This document shows positions 42,718 to 53,164 of a stretch of 64,000 nt of DNA, piece by piece; position 1 is the stretch's first letter; each line of letters starts with the position of its first letter. The translations under genes were made by a program, and so were the position numbers. This DNA is from Photobacterium marinum (GTDB lineage: Bacteria; Pseudomonadota; Gammaproteobacteria; Enterobacterales; Vibrionaceae), in assembly GCF_000331515.1 (NCBI RefSeq), contig NZ_AMZO01000021.1:124001-188000 (forward strand). Direction: 5' to 3'. A model generated the notes under the pieces. That model did no database searches, was not told the DNA's origin, and was given only the letters and a program-made list of their open reading frames with translations.

Positions 42718-45663
42718 TTAACTAAACGCCGATTCCAATGCCTCTTTAGACTGTTCAAAAGCGATTGTTAAATCTTCGGCATTAAGATGATCAATTGAAC
42801 CTTCTTTCGCTGATTTTTCAAAATCCAGACATACTTTATGCAAACGAGTCAGTCCCATGGTTCCCGCTGCACCTTTAAGTGTATGTGCTTGCTTAGATAC
42901 TTCACTCAGTTGACCAGCGCGAACTGCTTCCATCAATTTATCCAAAGTTTGAGATGAAGAATCAATAAACAGGCCAATCAGTTTAGTGACCTGAGCTTCA
43001 CCTAATACCTGCAAATCGCTACCCAGCACGGTTTCATCTAAAACCGGACACTCTGTTTGTTCTGTCATCTCAACCCTCTCCAACTCTTCTTGATTAATAT
43101 TGTTTTGTGTCTCGTCACTGACAACCGTACCATCAACCACAACGCGTTTTTCTCCAGCCAGTATGCTGCCAATCGTTTCAACCAACTGTTTCTCAACCAA
43201 AGGCTTCGGCAGGAATCCAGCAAACCCCTCGGCCAGATAACTTTCAACTTCCTCGCTAAATACATGCGCGGAGAATGCCACCATTGGTGTAGGCTCAAAT
43301 CGGCCCTCTTTCAGGTTCGAACTTTCAATATGACGTAGACGATGAAGCAGAGTCACTCCATCCGTATCTGGCAGGTTAATATCCAGCAATGCCAAATCAA
43401 ATACCTGTTTACTGTAAGCCTGTTCTGCCTGTTCACCATCTTCAGCAATCACCACACTATGGCCCAGTCGTTTCAGGAAACCTTCCGCCACCATACTGTT
43501 TACCGGATTATCTTCCACCAGCAGAATATGCGCCGGTGCCACTTTTTCCGCAGCACTTTCCACAACATGAGAAAGCTTGCCAGGAGCCAGACTCAGGGTG
43601 AACCAAAAACAACTGCCGACATCAAGCGTTGAGTGGACACCGATTTCCCCGTCCATCGCTTCAATAATGCGCTTACTAATCGCAAGCCCAAGGCCGGTTC
43701 CACCAATTGCCTGACGGCCTTCAAACGACTGTTTGAAAGCATCAAACATCGTCTGCTGCTCATCTTGTGCGATCCCAGAACCGGTATCTTCAACTTCAAA
43801 CAGCAGATCACCTTTAACCATCGGATCCGGACGAACGATAATCGTCACTTCACCTTCTTCAGTAAATTTAATCGCATTACTTACCAGGTTAACCAGCACC
43901 TGACGGATCCGTGTTGCATCACCTACCCAGATGTCATTCAAGCCAGGTTCAATGTCACAAACGAGCTTGATATGTTTCGCCAATGCCCGATTTTCAAGCA
44001 TGTCATAAACATCTTTTACCAGCTCAGACAAAGAGAAGTCTCTCGGACGGATATCAAGGTGTCCGGCTTCAATTTTCGAGTAATCGAGAATGTCATTAAG
44101 AATGTCCAGCAACGACTCACCGCTGCGGTTAATTACATCCAGGTACCGAGCCTGAACCTTATTTAGTCCGGTATCAGCAAGCAGTGAAGCTGTACCCAGC
44201 ACCCCATTCATCGGGGTACGAATTTCATGGCTCATAGTTGCCAGGAAAGCTGATTTCGCGCGGTTGGCTTTCTCTGCCTCAGCCCGTGCTTCTGCGTGGT
44301 TTTTCACTTCTTCATTCAGCTTGGCATTGGCTTTTTTCAGTTCACTGGTTCGCTGAGCAACCAGACGCTCCAGGCTGGTCTTATGCTGTTGAAGTTCAAA
44401 ACGGATCTTCGACTCAACCTGAGCCAGACGATGACGTTCATAAGCAGTATCACGGGCAACCATGATAGCCCGTCCCATTTGTGCCAGTTCATCATCACCT
44501 TTGATAGTCAGGCGAATTTCCAAATCGCCCCTTGCCAGCGACATCAGTGCTTTACTGTATTCATTGATCCGGCTGATCACGCGGGCATAAACGTAGCGCC
44601 ACATGATCAGAACCAGTACCAGCATCCCCATAGCCGAAATGCCAATCAGACTGTTACGGGCTACAGTCAGAGTTTCATCAACTTTAGTTACCGCCTGTTG
44701 AGTACCTTCATTTGCCGCGGTGATGATGTCACTCACGGTCTGGTTAAGTTGCTGAAACAACACCAGGTTCTGCTGCTCCATTCGCTCAACATCTTTCTTG
44801 GCGTAGAGCAGTTGTTCCTGAGTGCCAAACAATACTCCACCGCGTTTAAGAGTTTTTGTCAGATCCAACAACTGTTCTGAACGACTCGGATCCTCAACTG
44901 ATTTGACTCGGTGATGCATCACCGATACCGCATGGGTATAACGGGTTCTTAATCTGGAAAGCGCCTTGATACTGTCGATCTGGTTGGAATCATCCAGCAT
45001 ATTCAGCACCTGAAGAGACAGAAAGCGAAGTTCGAACAGACGCTCAGTCAGGTCCATATCCACTTCCACAAGACTGTCGAGCGCCTTAAATACCGCGGAA
45101 GTGTTTCCGTCATCAACCAAATCATAAATACGGGATACGTTAGCAATCGCGATGGTATTAGCATTAGAAACCTGTGACTGGGAAAGGGAGTCAATCTGCA
45201 ACGTGGCATAAGAAAGCTCATCAGTCAGCATATTCACCTGACTTTGCAGGTCGATTTTACGGCCAACCAACAATCCCAGCATTGCAAGGTTATCGACGAT
45301 GCTTTTTACGTCATCCTCCAGCTTGGTCATCAGCTTGGGATCAAACGAATATTGCTCCAGCTCTCGCAGGCTCGCTTTCAGCCCTTCGATGTGAATAGTC
45401 AGAGCTTTTCCCTGCCTTTCCCTCTCCTGCTTGTCATTTGACTTCGCCAGTACCTGAGCGGTGAAAATAATTCGGGTACTTAAGTCAGAAAGTTCACGTG
45501 CTTCAGCCAATGCCGGCACTGCCGAATTAATCACCGTCCGCTCTGTTTTGGCGACCAAAGAAAAGCCAGCGACACCAATAACCGCTGCAATAATCATCAA
45601 AGCAGCCATCATTGAGAAAGCGATCAGCAATTTTTTACCAATCCCGATTGGAGTGAATGTCAT
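42718..45663 (-). CDS. torS: TorS, hybrid sensor histidine kinase for TMAO
   Basis: 981 residues. Order: membrane segment (~12-35), long helical periplasmic sensor (~40-325), second membrane segment (~335-355), HAMP, coiled coil, HisKA with MSHEIRTPMNG (His near 478), HATPase with DTGSGIAQDEQ and GTGLGLAISKRI, receiver with ILLVEDNPVN and phospho-Asp in LLDINLPDTDG (near 762), and a C-terminal HPt with AHTLKGAAGTMG (near 926). This is the four-step phosphorelay layout of TorS. The divergent torT gene confirms it. ATG 45663 is used although its ribosome site is weak. No torR response regulator is in the window. Confidence 0.9.
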   Translation of the reverse strand: MTFTPIGIGKKLLIAFSMMAALMIIAAVIGVAGFSLVAKTERTVINSAVPALAEARELSDLSTRIIFTAQVLAKSNDKQERERQGKALTIHIEGLKASLRELEQYSFDPKLMTKLEDDVKSIVDNLAMLGLLVGRKIDLQSQVNMLTDELSYATLQIDSLSQSQVSNANTIAIANVSRIYDLVDDGNTSAVFKALDSLVEVDMDLTERLFELRFLSLQVLNMLDDSNQIDSIKALSRLRTRYTHAVSVMHHRVKSVEDPSRSEQLLDLTKTLKRGGVLFGTQEQLLYAKKDVERMEQQNLVLFQQLNQTVSDIITAANEGTQQAVTKVDETLTVARNSLIGISAMGMLVLVLIMWRYVYARVISRINEYSKALMSLARGDLEIRLTIKGDDELAQMGRAIMVARDTAYERHRLAQVESKIRFELQQHKTSLERLVAQRTSELKKANAKLNEEVKNHAEARAEAEKANRAKSAFLATMSHEIRTPMNGVLGTASLLADTGLNKVQARYLDVINRSGESLLDILNDILDYSKIEAGHLDIRPRDFSLSELVKDVYDMLENRALAKHIKLVCDIEPGLNDIWVGDATRIRQVLVNLVSNAIKFTEEGEVTIIVRPDPMVKGDLLFEVEDTGSGIAQDEQQTMFDAFKQSFEGRQAIGGTGLGLAISKRIIEAMDGEIGVHSTLDVGSCFWFTLSLAPGKLSHVVESAAEKVAPAHILLVEDNPVNSMVAEGFLKRLGHSVVIAEDGEQAEQAYSKQVFDLALLDINLPDTDGVTLLHRLRHIESSNLKEGRFEPTPMVAFSAHVFSEEVESYLAEGFAGFLPKPLVEKQLVETIGSILAGEKRVVVDGTVVSDETQNNINQEELERVEMTEQTECPVLDETVLGSDLQVLGEAQVTKLIGLFIDSSSQTLDKLMEAVRAGQLSEVSKQAHTLKGAAGTMGLTRLHKVCLDFEKSAKEGSIDHLNAEDLTIAFEQSKEALESAFS

Positions 45664-45744
45664 ACAGGAGAACCACAACAGGAAAAATTAAGGTTTAACC
45701 ACACAAAATAAAACATTACTATTTTGCCAGTGAAGACGGTCCAG

Positions 45745-46839
45745 ATGCTAATAATCATGAATAAAATGCGGATTTTTTCCTTTTTCTTACTCTTTTTCTC
45801 TTTTCAGCCAGCGTTTGCAGCTGAAATTATCACCCATAAACCGCCATTTTCTAATGAGCGGCAATCTAAGGTGATCAAATACCAGCCGCTGAAAAAGGCT
45901 GCCAAAGCATGGAAAATCTGTGCCGTCTACCCACACCTGAAAGATTCATACTGGATTTCGATCAATTATGGAATGGTCGAGCACGCCAAGCAGCTGGGTA
46001 TCAACCTGAAAGTGCTGGAAGCCGGTGGTTACCCAAATCTGGATAAACAGCAGACCCAAATCCAGGACTGTCAGCAATGGGGAGCTGATGCGATTATTCT
46101 CGGTACTGTTGACAGTGTCGCCTACAACGGGATTCTTTCCCAGCTGACCGGCAACATTCCGGTATTCGCGACCATTAATGATATCGATATGAAAGATAAA
46201 GATATCCGTGAAAGTGTTTATGCCAGAGTTGGCGTTGACTGGTATGACATGGGTCGGGCTGCCGGTGAATTTTTGGCGAAACGCCACCCAAAAGGCAGCG
46301 GCAAAGTTGATATTGCATGGCTGCCTGGCCCGTCACAACGCGGCGGAACCAAGCCTGTAACCCAGGGCTTCCTTGACGCAACCAAAAACAGCGATATTAA
46401 TATCATCACGACACTTTGGGCAGACAACAGTAAAGAGCTTCAGCGTAACCTGATCCAGCAATTGTTTGCCGACAGACAGCACTTAAATTACATCGTCGGT
46501 GGTGCCGTGGCGGCCGAAGTAGCGATTAGTGAACTACGTGCCAACCACAAGCTGAAAGAGATCAAAGTTGTCTCAACCTACCTCAGTCATGGCGTTTACC
46601 GAGGATTGCGCCGAGGACGTATCCTGTTTGCTCCAACTGATAAAATGGCTCAGCAGGCAATGCTCTCGCTTGATCAGGCGGTACGTTTTCTGGAGAAAAA
46701 ACCGATGGAGCGTGATATTTCACCCAAGATTGAATGGCTGACTCCAAAGCATTTACCTGCATCTGTCATTGCCGATTCACTGTCACCGGCTGAATTCAGA
46801 CCGGCATTCAGTGTCTATAATCATGAAGTGCAGCGCTGA
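45745..46839 (+). CDS. torT: TorT, periplasmic TMAO-binding partner of TorS
   Basis: 364 residues from ATG 45745 (45757 is also possible). The signal peptide ends PAFA before AEI. The rest is a type I periplasmic-binding fold: WKICAVYPHLKDSYWISINYGMVEHAKQLGINLKVLEAGGYPN, QIQDCQQWGADAIILGTVD, and TYLSHGVYRGLRRGRILFAPTD near the hinge. This is the TorT pattern. It binds trimethylamine N-oxide and signals through the sensor domain of TorS, which is encoded divergently 81 bases away. Confidence 0.9.
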   Translation: MLIIMNKMRIFSFFLLFFSFQPAFAAEIITHKPPFSNERQSKVIKYQPLKKAAKAWKICAVYPHLKDSYWISINYGMVEHAKQLGINLKVLEAGGYPNLDKQQTQIQDCQQWGADAIILGTVDSVAYNGILSQLTGNIPVFATINDIDMKDKDIRESVYARVGVDWYDMGRAAGEFLAKRHPKGSGKVDIAWLPGPSQRGGTKPVTQGFLDATKNSDINIITTLWADNSKELQRNLIQQLFADRQHLNYIVGGAVAAEVAISELRANHKLKEIKVVSTYLSHGVYRGLRRGRILFAPTDKMAQQAMLSLDQAVRFLEKKPMERDISPKIEWLTPKHLPASVIADSLSPAEFRPAFSVYNHEVQR

Positions 46840-47019
46840 TAGTTACTTAATCTGTGTCTATTGACATAAATGTGAAGTAATTCACCATCAGAATATAACT
46901 AACTACTCATTAATGTTAGCCACCTTTGATTTCAAAGCCTTGCGTTGTACATATCAAACCGGCTTTGCTATTAATGTGTGCCATTTTTTTCGTTAGTCAT
47001 ATACTGACTGGAGCCCTGG

Positions 47020-47478
47020 ATGGACGTAACAACCCGTACCATGCAAGCCAGCAAGCACATTGCGCTGGTAGCACATGACAATTGCAAATCAGACCTTCTG
47101 CGCTGGGTAGGCGAGCATAAAGACAAGCTGGCCAACCACACGCTGTATGCCACCGGCACAACCGGTCATATTATCGCTAAAGAGACAGGTCTTACCGTCA
47201 ACTGCATGTTAAGCGGCCCTATGGGTGGTGACCAGCAACTTGGTGCACTCATCGCCGAAGGCAAAATCGATATGATGATCTTCTTCTGGGATCCTCTGAA
47301 TGCAGTACCACACGACCCGGATGTAAAAGCCCTTCTACGTATTTCTGCAGTATGGAACGTTCCTGTAGCAACTAACCGTGCCAGTGCTAACTTCATGATT
47401 TCTTCGCCAAAACTAAGTGAAGAAGTTGAAATAGAAATCCCGGATTACCAAGGCTATCTGGATGAGCGCCTTGATTAA
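47020..47478 (+). CDS. mgsA: Methylglyoxal synthase
   Basis: 152 residues, same length as the E. coli enzyme and highly similar. Key motifs are ALVAHDNCK near 15, YATGTTG near 47, [10 protein letters not shown] near 66 and the catalytic-aspartate region [20 protein letters not shown] near 90. It converts dihydroxyacetone phosphate to methylglyoxal and phosphate, relieving phosphate limitation. In E. coli mgsA lies next to helD and yccS, as here. Confidence 0.97.
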   Translation: MDVTTRTMQASKHIALVAHDNCKSDLLRWVGEHKDKLANHTLYATGTTGHIIAKETGLTVNCMLSGPMGGDQQLGALIAEGKIDMMIFFWDPLNAVPHDPDVKALLRISAVWNVPVATNRASANFMISSPKLSEEVEIEIPDYQGYLDERLD

Positions 47479-47501
47479 TATTTCAATCCTTTGATTCTCA
47501 T

Positions 47502-47526
47502 AAGCCCTCTGCGCAGAGGGCTTTTT
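47502..47526 (+). terminator. Terminator after mgsA
   Basis: AAGCCCTCTGC / GCAGAGGGCTT, a near-perfect stem with almost no loop, followed by TTTT. Confidence 0.85.
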
Positions 47527-47640
47527 CATTTTTAAGCTCAGCCTCGTTTCTCATCGTCATTCTCATCACCAGCCTCTCAACATAATGAATTTAGGTTTAT
47601 CTTTATAAAACTGTCATATTTCTTATTCCCGCGGTGATCT

Positions 47641-48627
47641 ATGAAGGCATGGAAACTGACTAAACCTGAAGGGCTCAACAAGCTGAAGCTAGCCAGAGCT
47701 GTAAAACCAAAGCCTGCCAGTGATGAGGTCTGTATTCATGTTGCCGCAGCAGGGCTTAACCCGATGGATTACAAGCTGGCATCCTGGGGATACGCAACCT
47801 GGGAGTACCCGCATATTATCGGGCTGGATATCGCTGGAGTGGTTTCAAGCGTCGGAAAAGAAGTCTCTCACCTCAACCCCGGCGATCGGGTTTTCTGTTT
47901 TGCCGATCCCCGTAAAGCCGGCGGCTTTGCACACTATGCAACAGTCAAAGCCAATCTCCTCAGCCGAATTCCGGACAGTGTCAGCTTTGAGCAGGCAGCC
48001 GCCCTGCCCTGTGCCGGATACAGTGCCTGGCTGGCAGTTCACGATAAGCTGGATATTCAACCGGGTCAGCACATAGCTATAACCGGAGCCGGAGGTGGCG
48101 TCGGAGGGTTTGCCGTTCAACTGGCAAGAATGGCGGGAGCACATGTGTATGCCATAGCCGAACAGCGTCACCGTCATCGATTACTCAACTACGGCGCTGA
48201 GGCGGTCATCGATCCGACACAAGATAATGTCGCCATGCGGATTATCAATCTGACCGAAGATCACCTGCTGCATGCCGTCATTGACTGCGTATCGGCAAAG
48301 TCCGGCAGCATAATGAGCACACTGATTCGTTATAACGGCGAAATTGTCATGATAGCCGACCAGTTCAACCAAGTGCCGCTACTGGCAACTACTAAAGCTA
48401 TCAGCATGCATGAAGTGGCCTTGCACGGAACTTATGCCCATGGTGCCCCCGAAGATGTCCATCACCTTGCAGACATTGGCAATACGCTAACCAGCCTAGT
48501 CGCAGAAGGAAAATTGGATCCTATGATTCAAGAGGTACTGCCCTTCGACAAACTGGCCGAAGGGCTAAAGAAATTGCAACGCCAGAAACACAGCGGAAAA
48601 CTGGTCGTCAGTACAGGGCAGTTATAG
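47641..48627 (+). CDS. MDR-family zinc-independent oxidoreductase (quinone-reductase-like)
   Basis: 328 residues. The GroES-like N-terminal domain has AAGLNPMDYKLASWGY and IIGLDIAGVVSSVGKEVSHLNPGDRVF; the nucleotide-binding domain has ITGAGGGVGGFAVQLARMAGAHVYAIA near 143. The second-position pattern and lack of zinc-ligand cysteines put it with NADPH:quinone or enoyl reductases. An aldehyde- or enone-reducing role would fit beside mgsA, since methylglyoxal is reactive, but that is a guess from position. Confidence 0.82.
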   Translation: MKAWKLTKPEGLNKLKLARAVKPKPASDEVCIHVAAAGLNPMDYKLASWGYATWEYPHIIGLDIAGVVSSVGKEVSHLNPGDRVFCFADPRKAGGFAHYATVKANLLSRIPDSVSFEQAAALPCAGYSAWLAVHDKLDIQPGQHIAITGAGGGVGGFAVQLARMAGAHVYAIAEQRHRHRLLNYGAEAVIDPTQDNVAMRIINLTEDHLLHAVIDCVSAKSGSIMSTLIRYNGEIVMIADQFNQVPLLATTKAISMHEVALHGTYAHGAPEDVHHLADIGNTLTSLVAEGKLDPMIQEVLPFDKLAEGLKKLQRQKHSGKLVVSTGQL

Positions 48628-48650
48628 TTTCGAAACTATCTCTGATATCG

Positions 48651-50747
48651 TTATTTCGCGGCTTTTACCCGCTTGATTTTATTAAATACCGAATATTTTT
48701 CATCAATCAACTCATTGACGAAAGGTGAGGTTTTTTCCGGTTCAGCACACACCCACACATGCTTTCTTGCTCGTGTCAGCGCGACATAGAAAAGGCGGCG
48801 CTCTTCTGCATCGGCGAAAGCCTCATTTCTTGCCTGAAGACATGCTGCCAGCCCGGTCTCACGATCCGGAGCCGGGAATACTCCCCGATTAACATCCAGA
48901 ATGAACACGTAATCTGCTTCACGACCTTTGCTGGCATGACAGGTCATAAATTTCAAATCAAACTGAGGCCATTGCTTCTGCCAGGCTTTCAGCTTTTCCG
49001 GAGACTGGTTGTTATTGCGCCCCAACAGCAAGACAGATGTCTGCTCACTATTCTTGGAAGCCAGTTGAACCAATTCCTGCTCCAACAGATCCTGACACAG
49101 TAATGTCACGGCTTTTCGCTTCTGCTTCTTAAAGCTAGATAAGTCTTTCTGCAGTTGCTGCGGGTTCTGCTGAATAAATCGGTTAGCCACTTCACCAATC
49201 ATGTTATTAAAGCGATAAGTGGTGTTCAGTTGCGTGACATGACTTGCTCCGAAGCGTTGCTCAAAGCCAGTAGTCAAGTTGACATCAGCACCGGCAAAAC
49301 GGTAAATCGCCTGCCAGTCGTCACCAACCGCAAACAAAGTCGGGCGTTCCCGCTCCGACTGTTCTCGATCGACATTACATAAGGCTTCAATCAGGGCTAA
49401 GCGGTGAGGTGAAATATCCTGATACTCATCGACCATAATAAATCGCCACTCAGGTACAAATTTACCCTTGCCGACATACTCAGTCGCTTTTTGGATCATG
49501 GAGTTGAAGTCGATCTGCTTATTGTTTTTCAGATGCTGCTGATAAGCACGATAGCATGGCCACAGCAAAGCCAACTCACTTTTCATTCGTGCAGTTGAAT
49601 GGCTACCGCTCTCTTCAATGGCTTTGCTTAAATCAGATTTACTCGCACCGCGCTGGCCAAGTAATTCAATATGCCGCCAGACCCAGGCAGCCAGCTGCTC
49701 GCTTCGGGCCTGCTTTTCCATTGAATTATCAGCTTTGAACCCGGGGATACGCCACTGTGTCAGGTGCTTCTGCCACCTTTTAGCCGAAGCATCATGCTGC
49801 CATTGCTCGGTCAATAACTCTGCAATCCAGTCGGCACGCGCTTTATCATCAAGAGCCAGAGGGGTGACGTTCGGCACCTCACCTTCTACAGCCTTAATGA
49901 TCTGAGTCCCCAAGCTGTGGAAAGTTGCCACTTTAATTCTGTCACTAACTTTCTGCCCAAGACGCTCAGCCATTTCTTCTGCAGCTTTACGCCCGAATGC
50001 CAGCATCAGGATTTCTTCCGGCTGAGCCTGCTGGTTAGCCACCAGATACCCGGCACGAGCAACCAAAACACTGGTTTTACCGGTTCCGGCTCCGGCCAGT
50101 ACCAGGTTGTGATCCTGATTAATAAGTACAGATTCTCGCTGAGATTCATTCAGCGGAGAAGATTCAAATGAATCAAACCATGATGACCATTTCTCTGATT
50201 GATTGTGAAGCCACTGCTTATTGCTGTTCGCCACCCAGTCAGCATTAGCTTCGTCGTCCAACCATGGATCCAATTTTTCAAATGCCATCGGGCGGAAAGA
50301 AGCAGCCAGTTCATAAGTCAGGCCGGTTGAAGAAAGTGACTGCTCAAGAAACTGCGTCAGCTCATGATGTTCGGAGTGACGTAAATAGATCGACTGACCG
50401 ACGAAATCGTCTATGCGATTCAGCATTTCAGGTAAAGCCAGATCGAGCTTTTCAACCCGACCCTGAGCCCAATTACGATAAGCGTCCAGAAGAAACCCGG
50501 CAAATTGCTTGCATTGTTCCCATGGCAGGCCATGAACCGTCCAGCAATATTCCTGATCAGAAGAAGTGATTTCCAGACTTCCCCATACTACTCCGCGATG
50601 AACAGTAATTGCTCCGTCCCAATCATCGAATGGTATCTCTTCTGTTCCAGTATAACTGTCAAGAATCAGGCAGTTCTCACCCAGTTCGATACTGCAAAAA
50701 TCCCCCTGAACTAACCATTGTGCTAGCCAACCAGCTGTCAAACGCAT
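48651..50747 (-). CDS. helD: DNA helicase IV (UvrD family)
   Basis: 698 residues (E. coli HelD 684). An N-terminal ~200-residue region specific to HelD precedes the helicase core: SPLNESQRESVLINQDHNLVLAGAGTGKTSVLVARAG near 210, AFGRKAAEEM, FMVDEYQDISPHRLALIEAL, GDDWQAIYRFAGADV, NTTYRFNNMIGEVANRFIQQNP, MTCHASKGREADYV and LFYVALTRARKHVWV. It unwinds DNA 3' to 5'. The mgsA-helD-yccS grouping matches E. coli. Confidence 0.93.
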   Translation of the reverse strand: MRLTAGWLAQWLVQGDFCSIELGENCLILDSYTGTEEIPFDDWDGAITVHRGVVWGSLEITSSDQEYCWTVHGLPWEQCKQFAGFLLDAYRNWAQGRVEKLDLALPEMLNRIDDFVGQSIYLRHSEHHELTQFLEQSLSSTGLTYELAASFRPMAFEKLDPWLDDEANADWVANSNKQWLHNQSEKWSSWFDSFESSPLNESQRESVLINQDHNLVLAGAGTGKTSVLVARAGYLVANQQAQPEEILMLAFGRKAAEEMAERLGQKVSDRIKVATFHSLGTQIIKAVEGEVPNVTPLALDDKARADWIAELLTEQWQHDASAKRWQKHLTQWRIPGFKADNSMEKQARSEQLAAWVWRHIELLGQRGASKSDLSKAIEESGSHSTARMKSELALLWPCYRAYQQHLKNNKQIDFNSMIQKATEYVGKGKFVPEWRFIMVDEYQDISPHRLALIEALCNVDREQSERERPTLFAVGDDWQAIYRFAGADVNLTTGFEQRFGASHVTQLNTTYRFNNMIGEVANRFIQQNPQQLQKDLSSFKKQKRKAVTLLCQDLLEQELVQLASKNSEQTSVLLLGRNNNQSPEKLKAWQKQWPQFDLKFMTCHASKGREADYVFILDVNRGVFPAPDRETGLAACLQARNEAFADAEERRLFYVALTRARKHVWVCAEPEKTSPFVNELIDEKYSVFNKIKRVKAAK

Positions 50748-50986
50748 GCCGTCACCAAAGCTTCCTCATTAACACTATATACACCTGAATTCATAGTGGA
50801 GTTTATTGAATATTCAGGAACAAGTAAGAGTAACAAGAACTGCGGTAAGGCCATAGCGCCAGAACCGCTATTTGCGTAAAATTTCTGCTAATAAATTTAT
50901 TAGTTATTATTTTTTTATCGCCACTTATACCCCTTGAGACAGGAACTTTGTTATCTTATGCGCACCTCCTAACTGACTGAACTAAC

Positions 50987-53164
50987 ATGCAAAACAGCCG
51001 CTTGAAACTTGCTTTGCGCCGTTATTGGGCAAATGACAGAATCAATTACAGTATTAGGGTTTTAATTGCGTTGGTCGGCGTTGCACTGCCTTGCTGGTAT
51101 TTCAATGCTAACAATGAAGTAACCCCTCTGGTACTGGGTATCATCGCGTCAGCGCTGGCCGAGACTGACGATAACCTCAGCGGACGAATCAAAGCTCTGC
51201 TGATGACCCTCGCCTGTTTCATGTTTGCGGCGTTTTCGATCGAGATTCTATTTGATTATCCCGTTCTCTTTGCGATCGGGCTGTTTACGTCCACCTTCGG
51301 CTTCATCATGCTTGGCGCGATGGGAGCCCGTTATGCCAGCATCGCCTTCGCTTCTTTGCTACTGGCGGTCTATACCATGCTGGGTGCGGAGCACAGCCCG
51401 AACTTATGGTACCAGCCAATGCTGCTGCTTGCCGGCGCGTCATGGTATGGTCTGTTGTCACTAGGCTGGCAGTTGCTGTGGCCTAACCATCCGGTGCAAC
51501 AAGGTTTGTCAGCAGTATTCAGTGAGCTGGCCTGTTATCTCGACAGTAAAAGTAAGCTGTTTGAGCCCGTCACCAACTTGCAACCGCAACCTTTACGCCT
51601 TGAAGCGGCCAGCCAGAATGCAAGAGTGGTTGCTGCCTTAAATACCGCCAAAGCGACTCTGCTGCACCGCGCCCGCCGCGGACACCCTAATGAAACTGGC
51701 GACAAATTCCTGAAGATTTATTTTCTTGCTCAGGATATCCATGAACGTGCCAGCTCATCACACTATCGCTACCAGGATCTGGCTGACACATTTCGTCGCA
51801 GTGATGTCCTGTTTCGTTTTCAACGCTTGCTGGAAAACCAGGCCGTCGCCTGCCGGGAGATAGCTCATGCTCTGGCTATGGGTAAACCCTATCGTCACGG
51901 TGCCGACAGTGTCAGAGCACTCGATGAACTCCAGGAGTCACTGCTGTACCTGAAAAGCCAGCAGCAGCCTCAGTGGCGAAGCCTGATAAACCAACTGGAT
52001 TATCTGTTCAATAACCTTGCTACGGTAGAGCGGCAGCTGTCTAACGTCAGTAACCCGGATGTGGCTCAGACCGGAACAGACACTGAACTGGCCGACACCG
52101 AAGCCCGCAGCATGCAAGAGCGCTGGCAGCGGATCACCAGTCAGTTCAAACCCGACTCTATGCTGTTTCGCCATGCCCTGCGAATGGCTATCGCCCTGAC
52201 AGTCGGTTACGGCTGCATCCAGGCATTGGAACTTGAGCGAGGTTACTGGATACTGCTGACGACGCTGTTTGTCTGTCAACCAAACTACAGTGCGACCCGA
52301 CAAAAGTTGGTGCAACGAGTGCTGGGAACTTTAGGCGGTCTGCTGGCAGGTATTCCATTGCTATACCTGTTCCCTGGCCAGGAAGGACAGCTGGTTCTGA
52401 TGGTGCTTGCCGGAGTGCTTTTCTTCAGCTTCCGCACAGCACGTTACGGGCTGGCTACAGCATTCATAACCCTGCTGGTACTGTTCTGCTTTAATCAATT
52501 GGGCGAGGGCTATGCCGTGATCCTGCCTCGTCTGGGTGATACCTTGCTGGGATGTTTACTGGCAGTACTGGCTGTGAGCTTTATTCTGCCGGACTGGGAA
52601 GCAAGACGCCTGCACAAAGTGATGGCATCGGCTATCACCACCAACCGAGATTATCTGGGACAGATTATCGGCCAGTACCGGATTGGTAAAAAAGACAGCC
52701 TGCACTACCGTATTGCCCGTCGTAATGCACACAATACGGATGCTCAGCTGAGTACGGCAATCAGCAATATGCTGGCCGAGCCGGGCCGCTACCGAATGGC
52801 CACCGATGAGTGCTTCCGCTTCCTGACACTAAACCATGCCATGTTGAGTTATATTTCAGCACTGGGCGCACACCGCACCCGACTGGGCGATGAAAGTACT
52901 CATCAGATCCAGCTGGTATCACAGGCCTACCGTCAAATCCATGCCCACCTTGAGTGCCTTGCAGAACAACTGGATGGCAACCAATGTTGTAATGCACCGG
53001 ATTCCGATCTGGAGCTGGAGCAACGTCTGGCCCAATGGCAGGATGAGGACTGCGCTTCCGTCCGTATGGTGCTGCAACAATTGCACCTGATACAACGAAT
53101 GCTGCCTGAATTACACTCACTGGCAAACAAGCTGGCAGCCAGAACCAATAAGGGTTTGTCATGA
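50987..53164 (+). CDS. yccS: YccS/FUSC-family inner-membrane protein
   Basis: 725 residues (E. coli YccS ~717). Two membrane blocks: residues ~20-165 (RVLIALVGVALPCWYF, LFTSTFGFIMLGAMGARYASIAFASLLLAVY) and ~395-535 (FRHALRMAIALTVGYGCIQALELERGYWILLTTLFVCQPNYSATRQKLVQRVLGTLGG), each followed by a soluble helical region. The second block has the FUSC signature WILLTTLFVCQPNYSATR. The family is thought to export aromatic or other small molecules, but this is not proven. Its last 4 bases overlap the next gene. Confidence 0.88.
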   Translation: MQNSRLKLALRRYWANDRINYSIRVLIALVGVALPCWYFNANNEVTPLVLGIIASALAETDDNLSGRIKALLMTLACFMFAAFSIEILFDYPVLFAIGLFTSTFGFIMLGAMGARYASIAFASLLLAVYTMLGAEHSPNLWYQPMLLLAGASWYGLLSLGWQLLWPNHPVQQGLSAVFSELACYLDSKSKLFEPVTNLQPQPLRLEAASQNARVVAALNTAKATLLHRARRGHPNETGDKFLKIYFLAQDIHERASSSHYRYQDLADTFRRSDVLFRFQRLLENQAVACREIAHALAMGKPYRHGADSVRALDELQESLLYLKSQQQPQWRSLINQLDYLFNNLATVERQLSNVSNPDVAQTGTDTELADTEARSMQERWQRITSQFKPDSMLFRHALRMAIALTVGYGCIQALELERGYWILLTTLFVCQPNYSATRQKLVQRVLGTLGGLLAGIPLLYLFPGQEGQLVLMVLAGVLFFSFRTARYGLATAFITLLVLFCFNQLGEGYAVILPRLGDTLLGCLLAVLAVSFILPDWEARRLHKVMASAITTNRDYLGQIIGQYRIGKKDSLHYRIARRNAHNTDAQLSTAISNMLAEPGRYRMATDECFRFLTLNHAMLSYISALGAHRTRLGDESTHQIQLVSQAYRQIHAHLECLAEQLDGNQCCNAPDSDLELEQRLAQWQDEDCASVRMVLQQLHLIQRMLPELHSLANKLAARTNKGLS

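Noticed and set aside
45664-45744. TorR boxes between torS and torT
   Set aside because: No clear match to CTGTTCATAT was seen in this short spacer.
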